A DNA stretch of 64,000 nucleotides from Blastomonas natatoria (GTDB taxonomy: Bacteria; Pseudomonadota; Alphaproteobacteria; Sphingomonadales; Sphingomonadaceae): positions 186,001 through 250,000 of the forward strand of contig NZ_QJJM01000005.1 in NCBI RefSeq assembly GCF_003201955.1, in the 5' to 3' direction. The notes under the pieces were generated by a model that saw only the letters and a program-made list of their open reading frames with translations, was not told the DNA's origin and ran no database searches. Positions 54,721 through 63,295 of this stretch are shown here, in pieces (the first letter of the stretch is position 1; the number at the start of each line of letters is the position of its first letter). Both the position numbers and the translations under genes were made by a program.

Positions 54721-55385
54721 TGACAATCGTGTCTCGGGCCATCGTTGCGCTGTTCGGCGCCGCGATGGCCCTTGGCGCGTCCCCGATGGCGGCGGCGCAG
54801 CAGGCCCCGGCCCGCGCGGCAAGGCTGGCTGCGGATCCGCAAGAGGCCGGTCTCACCTGTTTCTACGCGGCCGTGGTGACCGGCGGCGGCAAGACCGAAG
54901 CTCTGGCCGAGGCGAGCTGGTTCCTGTTCGACCTGACCCGCCAGCAGACGGAAGGCGCGCCCGAAACATTCGCCGAGAAGCTCGAGGCCACGGCCAGTCT
55001 GCCCCCGCCCAATCTCGATACGCTCGCCGCCGATGCGCCGGCGCTGCTGCCGCAATGCGCCAGCCGCTATCCGCTGATCAGCTCTAAACGCGTCGTTACC
55101 CTGCCGTCCGATGCCTTTGCCCGCGACATGCAGTGCTTTGCCCTCACCAGTTATCTAGCCGGCATGGCCGAGAGCGAGCTGGAAGACTCAGGCGAAAGCC
55201 CGTTCGGCAAGCGCGTCGCTGCGCTGGCGGACAGGCTCGCCGCCGGACTGAGCGAAGAGCGCGCGAAGGCGGCGGGGATTGCGGACGAAGCCGCGATGAT
55301 CCGGCAATTCTCGCTCGCGCTGCGTGACATCAGCCCGCTCGGCAATCCGATGAAGGTGCTGGAAGCCTGCGAGGCGGTGAATTGA
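54717..55385 (+). CDS. Exported hypothetical protein
   Basis: A 222-residue protein with a signal peptide (about 1-26, ending AAA-QQ). It has four cysteines after the signal (Cys48, Cys114, Cys140 and Cys219), consistent with periplasmic disulfide bonds, and mainly helical prediction. No domain is recognised. It overlaps acnA by ATGA, so it is co-translated with aconitase, though a shared function is not obvious. Confidence 0.7.
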
Positions 55386-55426
55386 CCGGCGCGGCTCCTC
55401 CGGCCGAGAAGCAGAGGAGCCGCTAG

Positions 55427-56071
55427 ATGCCGCGCCTGCGCCAGGTTCCGCGCGACGAGGCGGACGATTATGCGCGCAAGCTCTATACCGCTTTGTTCGG
55501 GGATCGCGATCCGGTCGAGCAGCCGGGTACCGCGACCGGCACGCCGGGCAACTGGTGGACGGTCTTCGCGCTCGTCCCCGATGCGTTCCGCCATACCACA
55601 GAGGGCTTCGGCTTCTATCGCTCCGACAAGCGTATGCTCGACCCCGCCTTGCGCGAGCTCGGCCAGACCCGCGCGGGCTATGCCGTGGGTTCGCGCTTCG
55701 TCTATTCGCAGCACATGAAGGCGGCGCGCTTTGCCGGGCTCAGCGAGGAACAGGTCGAGGCGATCGCGCACTGGCACGTGGCGGATTGCTTCACCCCGAT
55801 CCAGCGCGCCGTGCTTGCCTATGCCGATGCGCTGGTGCTGCAGCATGGCCGCGTGTCCGATGGCGTGTTCGCCGCGCTCAAGGCGGAGCTTTCGGACGAA
55901 GAGATTCTCGAACTGACCTATGTCACCGCGACCTATATGATGCACGGTGTTATGAGCCGCGCGCTGCGGCTGGAATATGACGATGTCGACGATCCGGTGA
56001 CCGAGGTGCCCGCATCCGAAGGCGCGACCGCCGATGTCATGGGCATGGTCGATCGGCGGAAACGGGACTGA
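55427..56071 (+). CDS. Carboxymuconolactone decarboxylase-family protein lacking the CxxC motif
   Basis: A 214-residue AhpD/CMD-fold protein. The central block LGQTRAGYAVGSRFVYSQHMKAARFAGLSEEQVEAI (in parts) corresponds to the CMD signature E-x-C-x-x-C-x3-H, but both cysteines are absent (SRFVYSQH), with histidine retained. The second half has AVLAYADALVLQHGRVSDGVFAALKAELSDEEILELTYVTA (in parts). It may be a non-redox CMD enzyme. It is followed by a VOC gene in an operon (ATG two bases after the stop), suggesting joint action on a small molecule. Confidence 0.82.
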   Translation: MPRLRQVPRDEADDYARKLYTALFGDRDPVEQPGTATGTPGNWWTVFALVPDAFRHTTEGFGFYRSDKRMLDPALRELGQTRAGYAVGSRFVYSQHMKAARFAGLSEEQVEAIAHWHVADCFTPIQRAVLAYADALVLQHGRVSDGVFAALKAELSDEEILELTYVTATYMMHGVMSRALRLEYDDVDDPVTEVPASEGATADVMGMVDRRKRD

Positions 56072-56072
56072 C

Positions 56073-56627
56073 ATGAGCTATCATCATCTCGCCATGGCGG
56101 CGCGCGACATGGCCGCGATCCACGATTTCTACGAGCGGATCACCGGCTTCGAGCTGGTCAAGGTCGAGATTGCGCCGATGATGGGTGGCGGCTGGGGCAA
56201 GCATTTCTTCTACCGCATGGACGGTGACGACAGCAGCTTCATCGCCTTCTGGGAGCTGAACGAGGTGCCGGGGGCCGAGGCACACGAGTTCAACCTCAAC
56301 AAGGCGGCGCACATGCCGCCGGGGACCAACCATTTCGCCTTTGCCGTACACAGCGCCGAGGAGCTCGACGCGCGGCGCGACCAGTGGAACGCGGCGGGGC
56401 TCGACGTGCTCGAGATCGATCACAACTGGTGCCGGTCAATCTACACCCGCGATCCCAATGGCAATATGGTCGAATTCTGCCTTACCACCGGCACGTTCAG
56501 CGATTCGGACCGGGCAAGGGCGCTTGCGGCACTCGACGAACGGACGATGAATCCTTCGCCGCCGCCTGCGTCGATGCGGCAATGGCTGGCCAAGGAGCGG
56601 GTGGCCACGGAAACGCAAACCGCCTGA
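56073..56627 (+). CDS. VOC-family (glyoxalase/dioxygenase-like) protein
   Basis: A 184-residue single-chain VOC protein. It has [56 protein letters not shown] and [16 protein letters not shown] (all in parts). His, His and Glu at the VOC metal positions (HHLAM, NHFAF, VEFCL) appear intact. Context beside a CMD-family gene resembles aromatic or lactone catabolic pairs, but no other pathway gene is near. The upstream frame is not used because the domain begins at MSYHHL. Confidence 0.88.
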   Translation: MSYHHLAMAARDMAAIHDFYERITGFELVKVEIAPMMGGGWGKHFFYRMDGDDSSFIAFWELNEVPGAEAHEFNLNKAAHMPPGTNHFAFAVHSAEELDARRDQWNAAGLDVLEIDHNWCRSIYTRDPNGNMVEFCLTTGTFSDSDRARALAALDERTMNPSPPPASMRQWLAKERVATETQTA

Positions 56628-56743
56628 AAGGTCGGCGCGCGCTTGACTTTCCACACCCCTCCCCTTATGCGCCCAACTTTCGCGGGGACGGCTCGGCCGG
56701 TTTCCGCAGCGAATCATTCACAACCGTTTTTCAGGAGTGCCGC

Positions 56744-56878
56744 ATGAAGCGCACATTTCAGCCCAGCAATCTCGTGCGCGCGCGTCGCCATGGTTTCCGT
56801 TCGCGCATGGCGACCCCGGGTGGCCGCGCCGTGCTGCGTGCACGCCGTGCCCGTGGCCGCAAGCGCCTGAGCGCCTGA
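56744..56878 (+). CDS. rpmH: 50S ribosomal protein L34
   Basis: A 44-residue basic protein, the normal length, with the conserved [31 protein letters not shown] (in parts) and the [11 protein letters not shown] end. CAGGAGTGCCGC is the ribosome-binding site. It is the first gene of the conserved rpmH-rnpA-yidD-yidC order of proteobacteria. dnaA or oriC is not visible upstream. Confidence 0.99.
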   Translation: MKRTFQPSNLVRARRHGFRSRMATPGGRAVLRARRARGRKRLSA

Positions 56879-56967
56879 TCGGGCCGCCGCCCGTGGTTGC
56901 GGGCGCGCACGGTAATCTGGACACGGACAATGCGGGCGCTCCGGAAGGCTCCGGGGCGCCCGTTGTC

Positions 56968-57336
56968 ATGCGGCAACGCTCCGATTTCCTCGCCGCCAAC
57001 GGGGGCCTGCGCGTCGGCACGCCGGGCTTCGTGCTGCTGGTGAAATCGCGCGCGGACCAGAATGCGCAGGCGCGGATCGGCTATACCGTCACCAAGAAGA
57101 CCGGCAATGCCGTCGTGCGCAACCGCATCAAGCGGCGCTTTCGCGAGCTGGCGCGCGCGTTGCTGCCCGAACACGGAATCGCGGGCGCAGATCATGTGCT
57201 GATCGGGCGCACCGACGCACTGACCCGCGACTTTGCCGCGATGAAGGCTGATCTCGAGCGCGCGCTCGCCCGGGTGCGCGAAGGCAAGGCGAGTTCGGAC
57301 CGCCGCCCGCAGCATGGCAAGCCGCGCAGGCGCTGA
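56968..57336 (+). CDS. rnpA: Ribonuclease P protein component
   Basis: A 122-residue protein with the RnpA fold: MRQRSDFLAANGGLRVG, TVTKKTGNAVVRNRIKRRFREL (RNR-containing core, in parts) and the basic C-terminus ending RRR. It binds the RNase P RNA and helps 5' processing of tRNA. An upstream in-frame GTG at 56893 would add 25 residues; the ATG is preferred because the domain begins there. It follows rpmH after 89 bases. Confidence 0.92.
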   Translation: MRQRSDFLAANGGLRVGTPGFVLLVKSRADQNAQARIGYTVTKKTGNAVVRNRIKRRFRELARALLPEHGIAGADHVLIGRTDALTRDFAAMKADLERALARVREGKASSDRRPQHGKPRRR

Positions 57337-57430
57337 TGCCGCGTCGCCGGTCGTTCGCCCGCATGCACCTGTCTAACGGCGCTGGCACATCGGGTGCGTT
57401 CTGGTCGAGGGCAGGGGGCATGGAGCATAA

Positions 57431-57640
57431 ATGCGCCAGATCCTGATCCTCATCGCCCGCGCCTGGCAGCTCGGCCCCTCGCGGGTGCTGCCGCCCAGCT
57501 GCCGCTACAGCCCCAGTTGCTCGCAATATGCCATCGAAGCGCTGACGAAATACGGTGCGATTAAGGGTGGCTGGCTGGCGATGAAGCGGCTATTGCGCTG
57601 TCACCCATGGGGCGGGCACGGCGATGATCCGGTGCCCTGA
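57431..57640 (+). CDS. yidD: Membrane protein insertion efficiency factor YidD
   Basis: A 69-residue YidD with SRVLPPSCRYSPSCSQYAIEALTKYGAIKGGWLAMKRLLRCHPWGGHGDDPVP (in parts): an N-terminal amphipathic helix, paired cysteine motifs and the conserved CHPWGG-GDPVP end. It acts at the membrane with YidC and SecYEG. It lies 46 bases before yidC. Confidence 0.96.
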   Translation: MRQILILIARAWQLGPSRVLPPSCRYSPSCSQYAIEALTKYGAIKGGWLAMKRLLRCHPWGGHGDDPVP

Positions 57641-57686
57641 TGCACAAATGCGCCCCCTTATGAATTGCCGGAAGAAGGTTTGAAGC

Positions 57687-59450
57687 GTGGAGAATCAGCG
57701 TAACGTCATCCTGGCCATCGGTTTGATGGCTCTGGTCCTGTTCGGATGGCCTTATGCGCTGGAGTTCTTCTATCCCGCGCGCCCGGCGACGATCGAGGAT
57801 GCGGTCGAAGCCCCGCGCCCCGGCCTCAAGAACAGCAATGCCGTACCCGATACCGGCACCGCGCCCAAGGTGATCCGTGAGCGCAAGGCGGTGATCGCCG
57901 GCTCCGCGCGCGTTCCGATCGATGCGCCGCGCGTCGCCGGATCGATCAACCTCACCGGCGCGCGGCTCGACGATCTGGTGCTCAAGGATTATCGCGAGAA
58001 GCTCGACAAGAATTCGGACCTGGTCCACCTGTTCTCGCCCGCGGGCACCGGGGACCAGTATTTCGCGCAGTTCGGCTGGATCGGGGAGGGGGTCACCGTC
58101 CCCACGAGCCAGACCGTCTGGACCGCGAATGGCAGCAAGCTGACGCAGAAGACGCCAGTGACCCTGAGCTGGACGAACCCGGCGGGCCAGCGCTTCGAGA
58201 TCACTTATGCGATCGATGCCAATTATCTGATCACCGTCACCCAGCGCTTCGTGAACACCGGCCCTGCGCCCGCGATCGTGCGTCCGCTGGGGCTGATCAA
58301 CCGCACCAGCGCCAATGCCGATCCCAGCACCTGGACGGTGCGCAACGGGCCTTTGGGCGTGTTCGACGATGTCGCCGATTTCGACGTGCATTATGACGAT
58401 CTCGACGAAAACCCGAAAAAGCTGGTCGAATATACCGGCAATATCGACTGGCTCGGCTTTACCGACCATTACTGGCTCTCGGCGCTGATTCCCGCGCCCG
58501 ACACCAAGGGCCAGATGGCAGGCAATTTCCGCGCGCTGGGCGGCAAGCTCTACCAGTCCGAGCTGCTGTTCGACACGACCGTGGTGGCCCCCGGCCGACA
58601 GATCGAGACGAAATCGATGCTGTTTGCCGGTGCCAAGGAAACCGAGCTGCTCGACGATTATGTCGACGCCAAGAATATCAAGCTGCTCGACCGCGCGGTC
58701 GACTGGGGCTGGTTCATCTGGTTCGAAAAGCCGATCTTCAAGCTGCTCAACTGGCTGTTCGAGCAGGTCGGCAATTTCGGCGTGGCGATCATCCTGCTCA
58801 CCATCATCATCCGCGGCCTGATGTTCCCGATTGCGCAGAAGCAGTTCGCCTCGATGGCGCAGATGCGCGCGGTGCAGCCCAAGATGAAGGCGCTGCAGGA
58901 ACGCTACAAGGACGACAAGCAGAAGCTCCAGCAGGAGATGATGGAGCTGTACCGCAAGGAAAAGGTCAATCCGCTCGCCGGATGCCTGCCGATGTTCCTG
59001 CAGATCCCGGTCTTCTTCGCGCTCTACAAGGTGCTGCTGCTGGCGATCGAAATGCGTCACCAGCCGTTCGCGCTGTGGATCAAGGACCTCTCGGCACCCG
59101 ACCCGCTGACTCCGGTCAACCTGTTCGGCCTGCTGCCCTTCGATCCGCCGAGCATGATTGCCATCGGCGTGCTGCCGATCATCCTGGGCGTTACCATGTG
59201 GCTACAGTTCAAGCTCAATCCCGCGCCGATGGACCCGGTCCAGCAGCAGGTCTTCTCGATCATGCCCTGGGTGCTGATGTTCGTGATGGCGCCGTTTGCC
59301 GCCGGGCTTCAGCTCTACTGGGCGATGTCGAACGTGCTGACGATCGCGCAGCAGAAATGGCTCTACAGCCGCCATCCGCAGTTGAAGGAGCTGGCGGCAA
59401 AAGAGGCAGCAGAGAAGGCGGCCAAGGCCGACGGCAAGGGCAAGGCGTGA
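57687..59450 (+). CDS. yidC: Membrane protein insertase YidC
   Basis: A 587-residue insertase with GTG start. An N-terminal membrane helix (NVILAIGLMALVLFGWPYALEF) is followed by a large periplasmic P1 domain of about 300 residues and the C-terminal five-helix insertase core (WGWFIWFEKPIFKLLNWLFEQVGNFGVAIILLTIIIRGL, and FVMAPFAAGLQLYWAMSNVLTIAQQKWLY, in parts). The basic C-terminus is typical of Gram-negative YidC. It inserts membrane proteins alone or with SecYEG. The next gene engB follows after a repeat element. Confidence 0.97.
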   Translation: MENQRNVILAIGLMALVLFGWPYALEFFYPARPATIEDAVEAPRPGLKNSNAVPDTGTAPKVIRERKAVIAGSARVPIDAPRVAGSINLTGARLDDLVLKDYREKLDKNSDLVHLFSPAGTGDQYFAQFGWIGEGVTVPTSQTVWTANGSKLTQKTPVTLSWTNPAGQRFEITYAIDANYLITVTQRFVNTGPAPAIVRPLGLINRTSANADPSTWTVRNGPLGVFDDVADFDVHYDDLDENPKKLVEYTGNIDWLGFTDHYWLSALIPAPDTKGQMAGNFRALGGKLYQSELLFDTTVVAPGRQIETKSMLFAGAKETELLDDYVDAKNIKLLDRAVDWGWFIWFEKPIFKLLNWLFEQVGNFGVAIILLTIIIRGLMFPIAQKQFASMAQMRAVQPKMKALQERYKDDKQKLQQEMMELYRKEKVNPLAGCLPMFLQIPVFFALYKVLLLAIEMRHQPFALWIKDLSAPDPLTPVNLFGLLPFDPPSMIAIGVLPIILGVTMWLQFKLNPAPMDPVQQQVFSIMPWVLMFVMAPFAAGLQLYWAMSNVLTIAQQKWLYSRHPQLKELAAKEAAEKAAKADGKGKA

Positions 59451-59469
59451 GCATCGCCTTCTCTCCCTT

Positions 59470-59551
59470 CGTCACTCCCGCGCAGGCGGGGGTCCCGCTA
59501 TCCTTCACAGCCTTCTCGCAGAAGCGGGATTCCCGCGTTCGCGGGAATGAC
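59470..59551. repeat. REP/BIME-like double-palindrome repeat, copy C
   Basis: An 82-base element in the yidC-engB gap with the same two palindromes as copies A and B. Its right arm ends GGGAATGAC followed by AGGAAGGGG, so the engB ribosome-binding site starts one base after the repeat. The repeat may affect engB translation or mRNA decay. Confidence 0.88.
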
Positions 59552-59570
59552 AGGAAGGGGTGCAGCGCCC

Positions 59571-60215
59571 ATGGATGAACCCATCATCCACCCGCTGCTT
59601 CAGGAAGCGAACCGGCTGTTTTCCGGTTCGGTCACCTTCCTCAAGTCCGCGCCCTCGCTCGAATTCCTGCCGCCGCCGACCGTGCCGGAAATCGCCTTTG
59701 CCGGCCGCTCGAATGTCGGCAAGTCCTCGCTGCTCAACGCGCTGGTCGGCAGGCGCGCGATCGCGCGCACCTCGGTGACGCCGGGACGCACGCAGGAGCT
59801 CAATTTCTTCGACGTGGGCGATCCGCCGCGCTTTCGCGTGGTCGACATGCCCGGCTATGGCTTTGCCAAGGCGCCCAAGGATGTCGTCAAGAAATGGCGC
59901 TTCCTGATCAACGACTATCTGCGCGGCCGCGTGGTCCTGAAGCGGACCCTGGTGCTGATCGACAGCCGCCATGGCGTGAAGCCGGTCGATCTCGACGTCA
60001 TGAAGATGCTCGACGAGGCGGCGGTCAGCTATCGCCTCGTCCTGACCAAGGCCGACAAGATCAAGGCGAGCGAGCTGGAGCGGGTCGCCGACCTGACCCG
60101 CGCCGAGGCGCGCAAGCATGCCGCAGCCTTCCCCGATGTCATCATCACCTCGTCGGAAAAGCGCATGGGGATTGACGATCTGCGCGGCTTTGTGATGGAT
60201 TCGATCAGCGAGTAA
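59571..60215 (+). CDS. engB: Ribosome-biogenesis GTPase EngB (YihA/YsxC)
   Basis: A 214-residue EngB GTPase: G1 GRSNVGKSS, switch I RTSVTPGRTQELNFF, G3 DMPGYGFA, G4 TKADK and G5 SSEKRMG. It assists large-subunit assembly. The start is ATG 59571, preceded by AGGAAGGGG that abuts the REP-like element. It is often followed by argB in other alphaproteobacteria, which is not seen here. Confidence 0.95.
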   Translation: MDEPIIHPLLQEANRLFSGSVTFLKSAPSLEFLPPPTVPEIAFAGRSNVGKSSLLNALVGRRAIARTSVTPGRTQELNFFDVGDPPRFRVVDMPGYGFAKAPKDVVKKWRFLINDYLRGRVVLKRTLVLIDSRHGVKPVDLDVMKMLDEAAVSYRLVLTKADKIKASELERVADLTRAEARKHAAAFPDVIITSSEKRMGIDDLRGFVMDSISE

Positions 60216-60337
60216 CCTTTTCCCGCCAGTCCCCTTTTCCGGCAGATGCCGGAATCCGGTAGCGGGATTGTGCAGTCTGACTCCTGGGCTTCGGCTTACG
60301 CTGGCGAACGGACAGACGAGAGTTTCAGGGGGCAGCG

Positions 60338-60991
60338 ATGAAGCTTTATATCGGCAACAAGAACTATTCGAGCTGGTCGCTGCGCGGCTGGCTGGCGTGC
60401 AAGCAATCGGGGCTGCCGTTCGAGGAAGTGGTCGTGCCGCTGTACGACGAGGCATGGCCCGAGCGGCGGCAGGCGCCCGAATTCCAGCCTTCCGCCGGCA
60501 AGGTACCGGTGCTGTGGGATGGCGAGGCGGTGGTATGGGATTCGCTCGCCATCATCGACTGGCTGGCCGACAGGACGCACCGCGACCGCTTCTGGCCGAA
60601 GGACCCGGTCGCCGCTGCGCTCGCCCGGTCGATGGCGGCGGAAATGCACGCCGGTTTTCTTCCCCTGCGCCGCGAATGCGGCATGAACATGCGCCAGCGG
60701 TACGATGATTTCAGCGTCAGCCCCGAAGTGCATCAGGACGTGATGCGCATATTGTCGCTCTGGGCGGAGGCGCGCGCGCGCTTCGGGCGCGGCGGGCCGT
60801 TCCTGTTCGGCAGCTTCAGCGCGGCAGACATCATGTTCGCGCCGGTCATCACCCGCTTCCAGACCTATGGCATCACGCTGCCCGGCTTCGCGCAGGCCTA
60901 TAGCGAGGCGATCCTGGGGCACGAATGGATGGTCGACTGGGCGGAAGCGGCGAAAGCCGAACCCTGGGTCATCGAGCGGTTCGAGCGCTGA
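60338..60991 (+). CDS. Glutathione S-transferase family protein
   Basis: A 217-residue cytosolic GST-like protein. The thioredoxin domain has KLYIGNKNYSSWSLRGWLA, SAGKVPVLWDGEAVVWDSLAIIDWLAD (GSH site in parts). A helical C-terminal domain follows. It belongs to the GST subgroup starting with Y-I-G-N-K-N-Y-S-S-W, with a Ser or Cys at the nucleophile position. It terminates in a strong hairpin at 60999. Confidence 0.9.
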   Translation: MKLYIGNKNYSSWSLRGWLACKQSGLPFEEVVVPLYDEAWPERRQAPEFQPSAGKVPVLWDGEAVVWDSLAIIDWLADRTHRDRFWPKDPVAAALARSMAAEMHAGFLPLRRECGMNMRQRYDDFSVSPEVHQDVMRILSLWAEARARFGRGGPFLFGSFSAADIMFAPVITRFQTYGITLPGFAQAYSEAILGHEWMVDWAEAAKAEPWVIERFER

Positions 60992-60998
60992 GCCTAGT

Positions 60999-61039
60999 CT
61001 AGAGCGTTTTCAAATTGAGCGAAAACGCTCTAGTTTTTT
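60999..61039 (+). terminator. Terminator of the GST gene, doubling as left end of a mosaic repeat
   Basis: A perfect 13-bp inverted repeat, CTAGAGCGTTTTC with GAAAACGCTCTAG, has a 9-nt loop and is followed by six T residues. It lies just after the GST stop. The left arm is also the left terminal repeat of the element that ends at 61095. Confidence 0.85.
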
Positions 61040-61155
61040 GGATGCCGCATTTTCCGAGCCGTTGACCGTAAACGGTCAACTTGAAAATGCTCTAGATATT
61101 TGTTGTCGCATGATTTTCTGACAAAAACCGGTTCCCACTTTTTGTCATCATGCTT
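60999..61155. repeat. Palindrome-rich mosaic repeat element with inverted ends
   Basis: The segment 60999-61013 (CTAGAGCGTTTTCAA) is the reverse complement of 61081-61095 (TTGAAAATGCTCTAG) with one mismatch, giving 15-bp terminal inverted repeats. Between them lie the 13-bp hairpin and the palindrome GTTGACCGTAAACGGTCAAC (61061-61080). A downstream segment (about 61101-61150, GTCGCATGATTTTCTGAC...AACCGGTTCCCACTTTTTGTC) matches a module I recognise as widespread in alphaproteobacterial intergenic repeats. The reverse-strand SDR gene ends within the element (stop at 61148). Confidence 0.7.
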
Positions 61156-61957
61156 TGCCGCCGCCGCGCAGGATCGCGGCGAGGCCAGCCTCGTAATCCG
61201 GATAGGCAAGCTGCCAGCCGAGCAGCCGCTTGGCTTTGCCGTTCGAAACGCGCCGGTTCTCGGCATAGAAGCCCAGCGCCATTGGCGAGAGATTTGCCTC
61301 CTCCAGCGACTGTAGTGGCGGTATCGGCGCGCCCAATAGCCGGGACGCCGCCTCGATCACCCGGTTTTGCGAGCAGGGCAGGTCGTCGCCCAGATTGTAG
61401 ACGCCCGCCGGGCCGTCGAACGAGGCGATGACGCCGCCTGTAATATCATCGACGTGCACCCGGCTGAACACCTGGTCCGGCATCGCGATACGTTTCGCGG
61501 TGCCATCGCGCACCCGGTCGAGCGCGCTGCGGCCCGGGCCGTAGATCCCCGGCAGCCGCAACACCCGTACCCGGCTGTCGAGCGCCTGCCAGACGAGATC
61601 CGCTTCGGTCCGCGCATTGCGCCTGCCCGTGCCGACCACCGAGGCTTCGTCCACCCACGCCCCTCCGGCATCGCCATAGACCCCGGTCGAGGACAGATAG
61701 CCGATCCAGCGGGCAGGCGCCGTGCGCAGGATGTCGGCATATTGGGTGAGCACCGGATCGAGCCCGGTGGTGCGATCGGGCGGGACGCTCGAGAGCACGT
61801 GCGTTGCGTCGGCCAGGGCAGCGTGGACGGTGGCGGTATCGGCAAAATCGACATCGCCGGCCCGGCCGGTGCCGCGCACCTGCCAGCCATCCGCCCGCAG
61901 CCTTTGCGCCAGCCGCGATGCGGAATAGCCCATGCCGAAGATGAACATATGGCTCAT
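61148..61957 (-). CDS. NAD(P)-binding SDR/epimerase-like protein (YeeZ/YbjS type)
   Basis: A 269-residue extended SDR-like protein: Rossmann FIFGMGYSASRLAQRL, ISTGVYGD in YLSSTGVYGDAGG, and the C-terminal RVSNGKAKRLLGWQLAYPDYEAGL (in parts). The catalytic YxxxK typical of epimerases is modified (YGDAGG). Proteins of this type (YeeZ) are NAD-dependent of unknown substrate. The reading frame ends inside the mosaic repeat, so its last residues are encoded by repeat-derived DNA or abut it. gltX begins 12 bases upstream on the same strand. Confidence 0.85.
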   Translation of the reverse strand: MSHMFIFGMGYSASRLAQRLRADGWQVRGTGRAGDVDFADTATVHAALADATHVLSSVPPDRTTGLDPVLTQYADILRTAPARWIGYLSSTGVYGDAGGAWVDEASVVGTGRRNARTEADLVWQALDSRVRVLRLPGIYGPGRSALDRVRDGTAKRIAMPDQVFSRVHVDDITGGVIASFDGPAGVYNLGDDLPCSQNRVIEAASRLLGAPIPPLQSLEEANLSPMALGFYAENRRVSNGKAKRLLGWQLAYPDYEAGLAAILRGGGKA

Positions 61958-61969
61958 GTGCGCGGGAAC

Positions 61970-63295
61970 CTAGGCCTGCAGCCGATCGAGTGCGCGGTCC
62001 CTGCCGATCAGCGGCAGCAATTCGCCCATGTCAGGGCCATGGTCCATGCCAGTCAGCGCACGGCGCAGCGGCAGGAACAGGGCCTTGCCCTTGCGCCCGG
62101 TGCTGGCCTTGAGTGCCTCGGTCCAGTCCTTCCAGACGGCAGGGCCGAATTCCAGCCCCTCGAGCACGGTGCGTGCTTCGGCCAGATAAGCGCTATCGTC
62201 TGCCTCGGGCGCAGGCGCGGTGACAGGTCCTGCGATAATGCGCCAGTAGTCACCCACCTCGCCCAGATGCGCGATATTGGGGCGTATGGCGTGCCAGATC
62301 GCCTCGTCGATCTCCGGCGGCAACTGGTCCGCTACCAGTGCATGATCGGCGGTGTGGACGAGCTGGCGGTTGATCCGCTCCAGGTCCTCCTCGGCAAAGC
62401 GCGCCGGCGCGCGGCCAAAGCGCGCGAAGTCGAAGCTGTTTAGCAGTGCCGCACGGTCGTGCAGGGCCTCGACCGGGTCCGACGTGCCCAGCCGCGCGAG
62501 CAGCGCGACGATCGCCTGGGGCAGGACATGCTTCTCGCGCAGTTCGTTGACGCCCAGCGAGCCTAGCCGCTTGGAAAGCTTGCCCTCGGCACCCGTCAGC
62601 AGCGCCTCGTGCGCGAATTGCGGCGGCGTGCTACCCAGCGCCGTGAACATCTGCAGCTGCACGGCCGTGTTCGAGACATGGTCCTCGCCGCGTACGACAT
62701 GGGTGATGCCCATATCGACATCGTCGATGGCGGAGGGCAGCATGTAGAGCCAGCTGCCATCGGCGCGGCGGATGACGGGGTCGGACAGGCTCGCCGCGTC
62801 GAATTTCTGCGGGCCACGGATCAGGTCGTCCCAGGCGATCGGCTCGTCCCGATCGAGCTTGAAGCGCCAGTGCGGACGCAGGCCCTGCGCTTCCAGATCG
62901 GCGCGTTCTGCGTCGCTAAGGTTCAGCGCGGCGCGATCATAGACCGGCGGAAGGCCGCGCCCCAATGCGATCTTGCGCTTGAGATCGAGCTCCTGCGCGG
63001 TCTCGTAGCAGGGATAGACCCGGCCCGCCGCGCGCAACCGCTCGAACGCGGCCTCGTACAGCGCGCTGCGCTCCGACTGGCGATATTCGGCATCGGGATG
63101 GAGGCCCAGCCAGGCGAGATCGGCGCGGATGCCGGTGACATATTCCTCGCGGCTGCGCTCGGCATCGGTATCGTCGATGCGCAGGATGAAGCGCCCGCCG
63201 GTCTTCCTGGCCCACATCCAGTTGTGCAGCGCGGTGCGGATATTGCCGATATGCAGGTGCCCTGTGGGGGACGGGGCGAAACGGGTGATGGTCAT
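61970..63295 (-). CDS. gltX: Glutamate--tRNA ligase
   Basis: A 441-residue class Ic synthetase. The HIGH motif is PTGHLHIGN and the KMSKS motif is the variant GKLSKRLGS. RIDDTDAERS, the tRNA-acceptor region and the C-terminal anticodon-binding helices (EALKASTGRKGKALFLPLRRALTG in parts) follow. It is shorter than the ~470 residues of canonical GltX, as seen in one of the two alphaproteobacterial GltX copies. The ATG overlaps the stop of the upstream PIN gene by one base (TAATG). Confidence 0.94.
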   Translation of the reverse strand: MTITRFAPSPTGHLHIGNIRTALHNWMWARKTGGRFILRIDDTDAERSREEYVTGIRADLAWLGLHPDAEYRQSERSALYEAAFERLRAAGRVYPCYETAQELDLKRKIALGRGLPPVYDRAALNLSDAERADLEAQGLRPHWRFKLDRDEPIAWDDLIRGPQKFDAASLSDPVIRRADGSWLYMLPSAIDDVDMGITHVVRGEDHVSNTAVQLQMFTALGSTPPQFAHEALLTGAEGKLSKRLGSLGVNELREKHVLPQAIVALLARLGTSDPVEALHDRAALLNSFDFARFGRAPARFAEEDLERINRQLVHTADHALVADQLPPEIDEAIWHAIRPNIAHLGEVGDYWRIIAGPVTAPAPEADDSAYLAEARTVLEGLEFGPAVWKDWTEALKASTGRKGKALFLPLRRALTGMDHGPDMGELLPLIGRDRALDRLQA

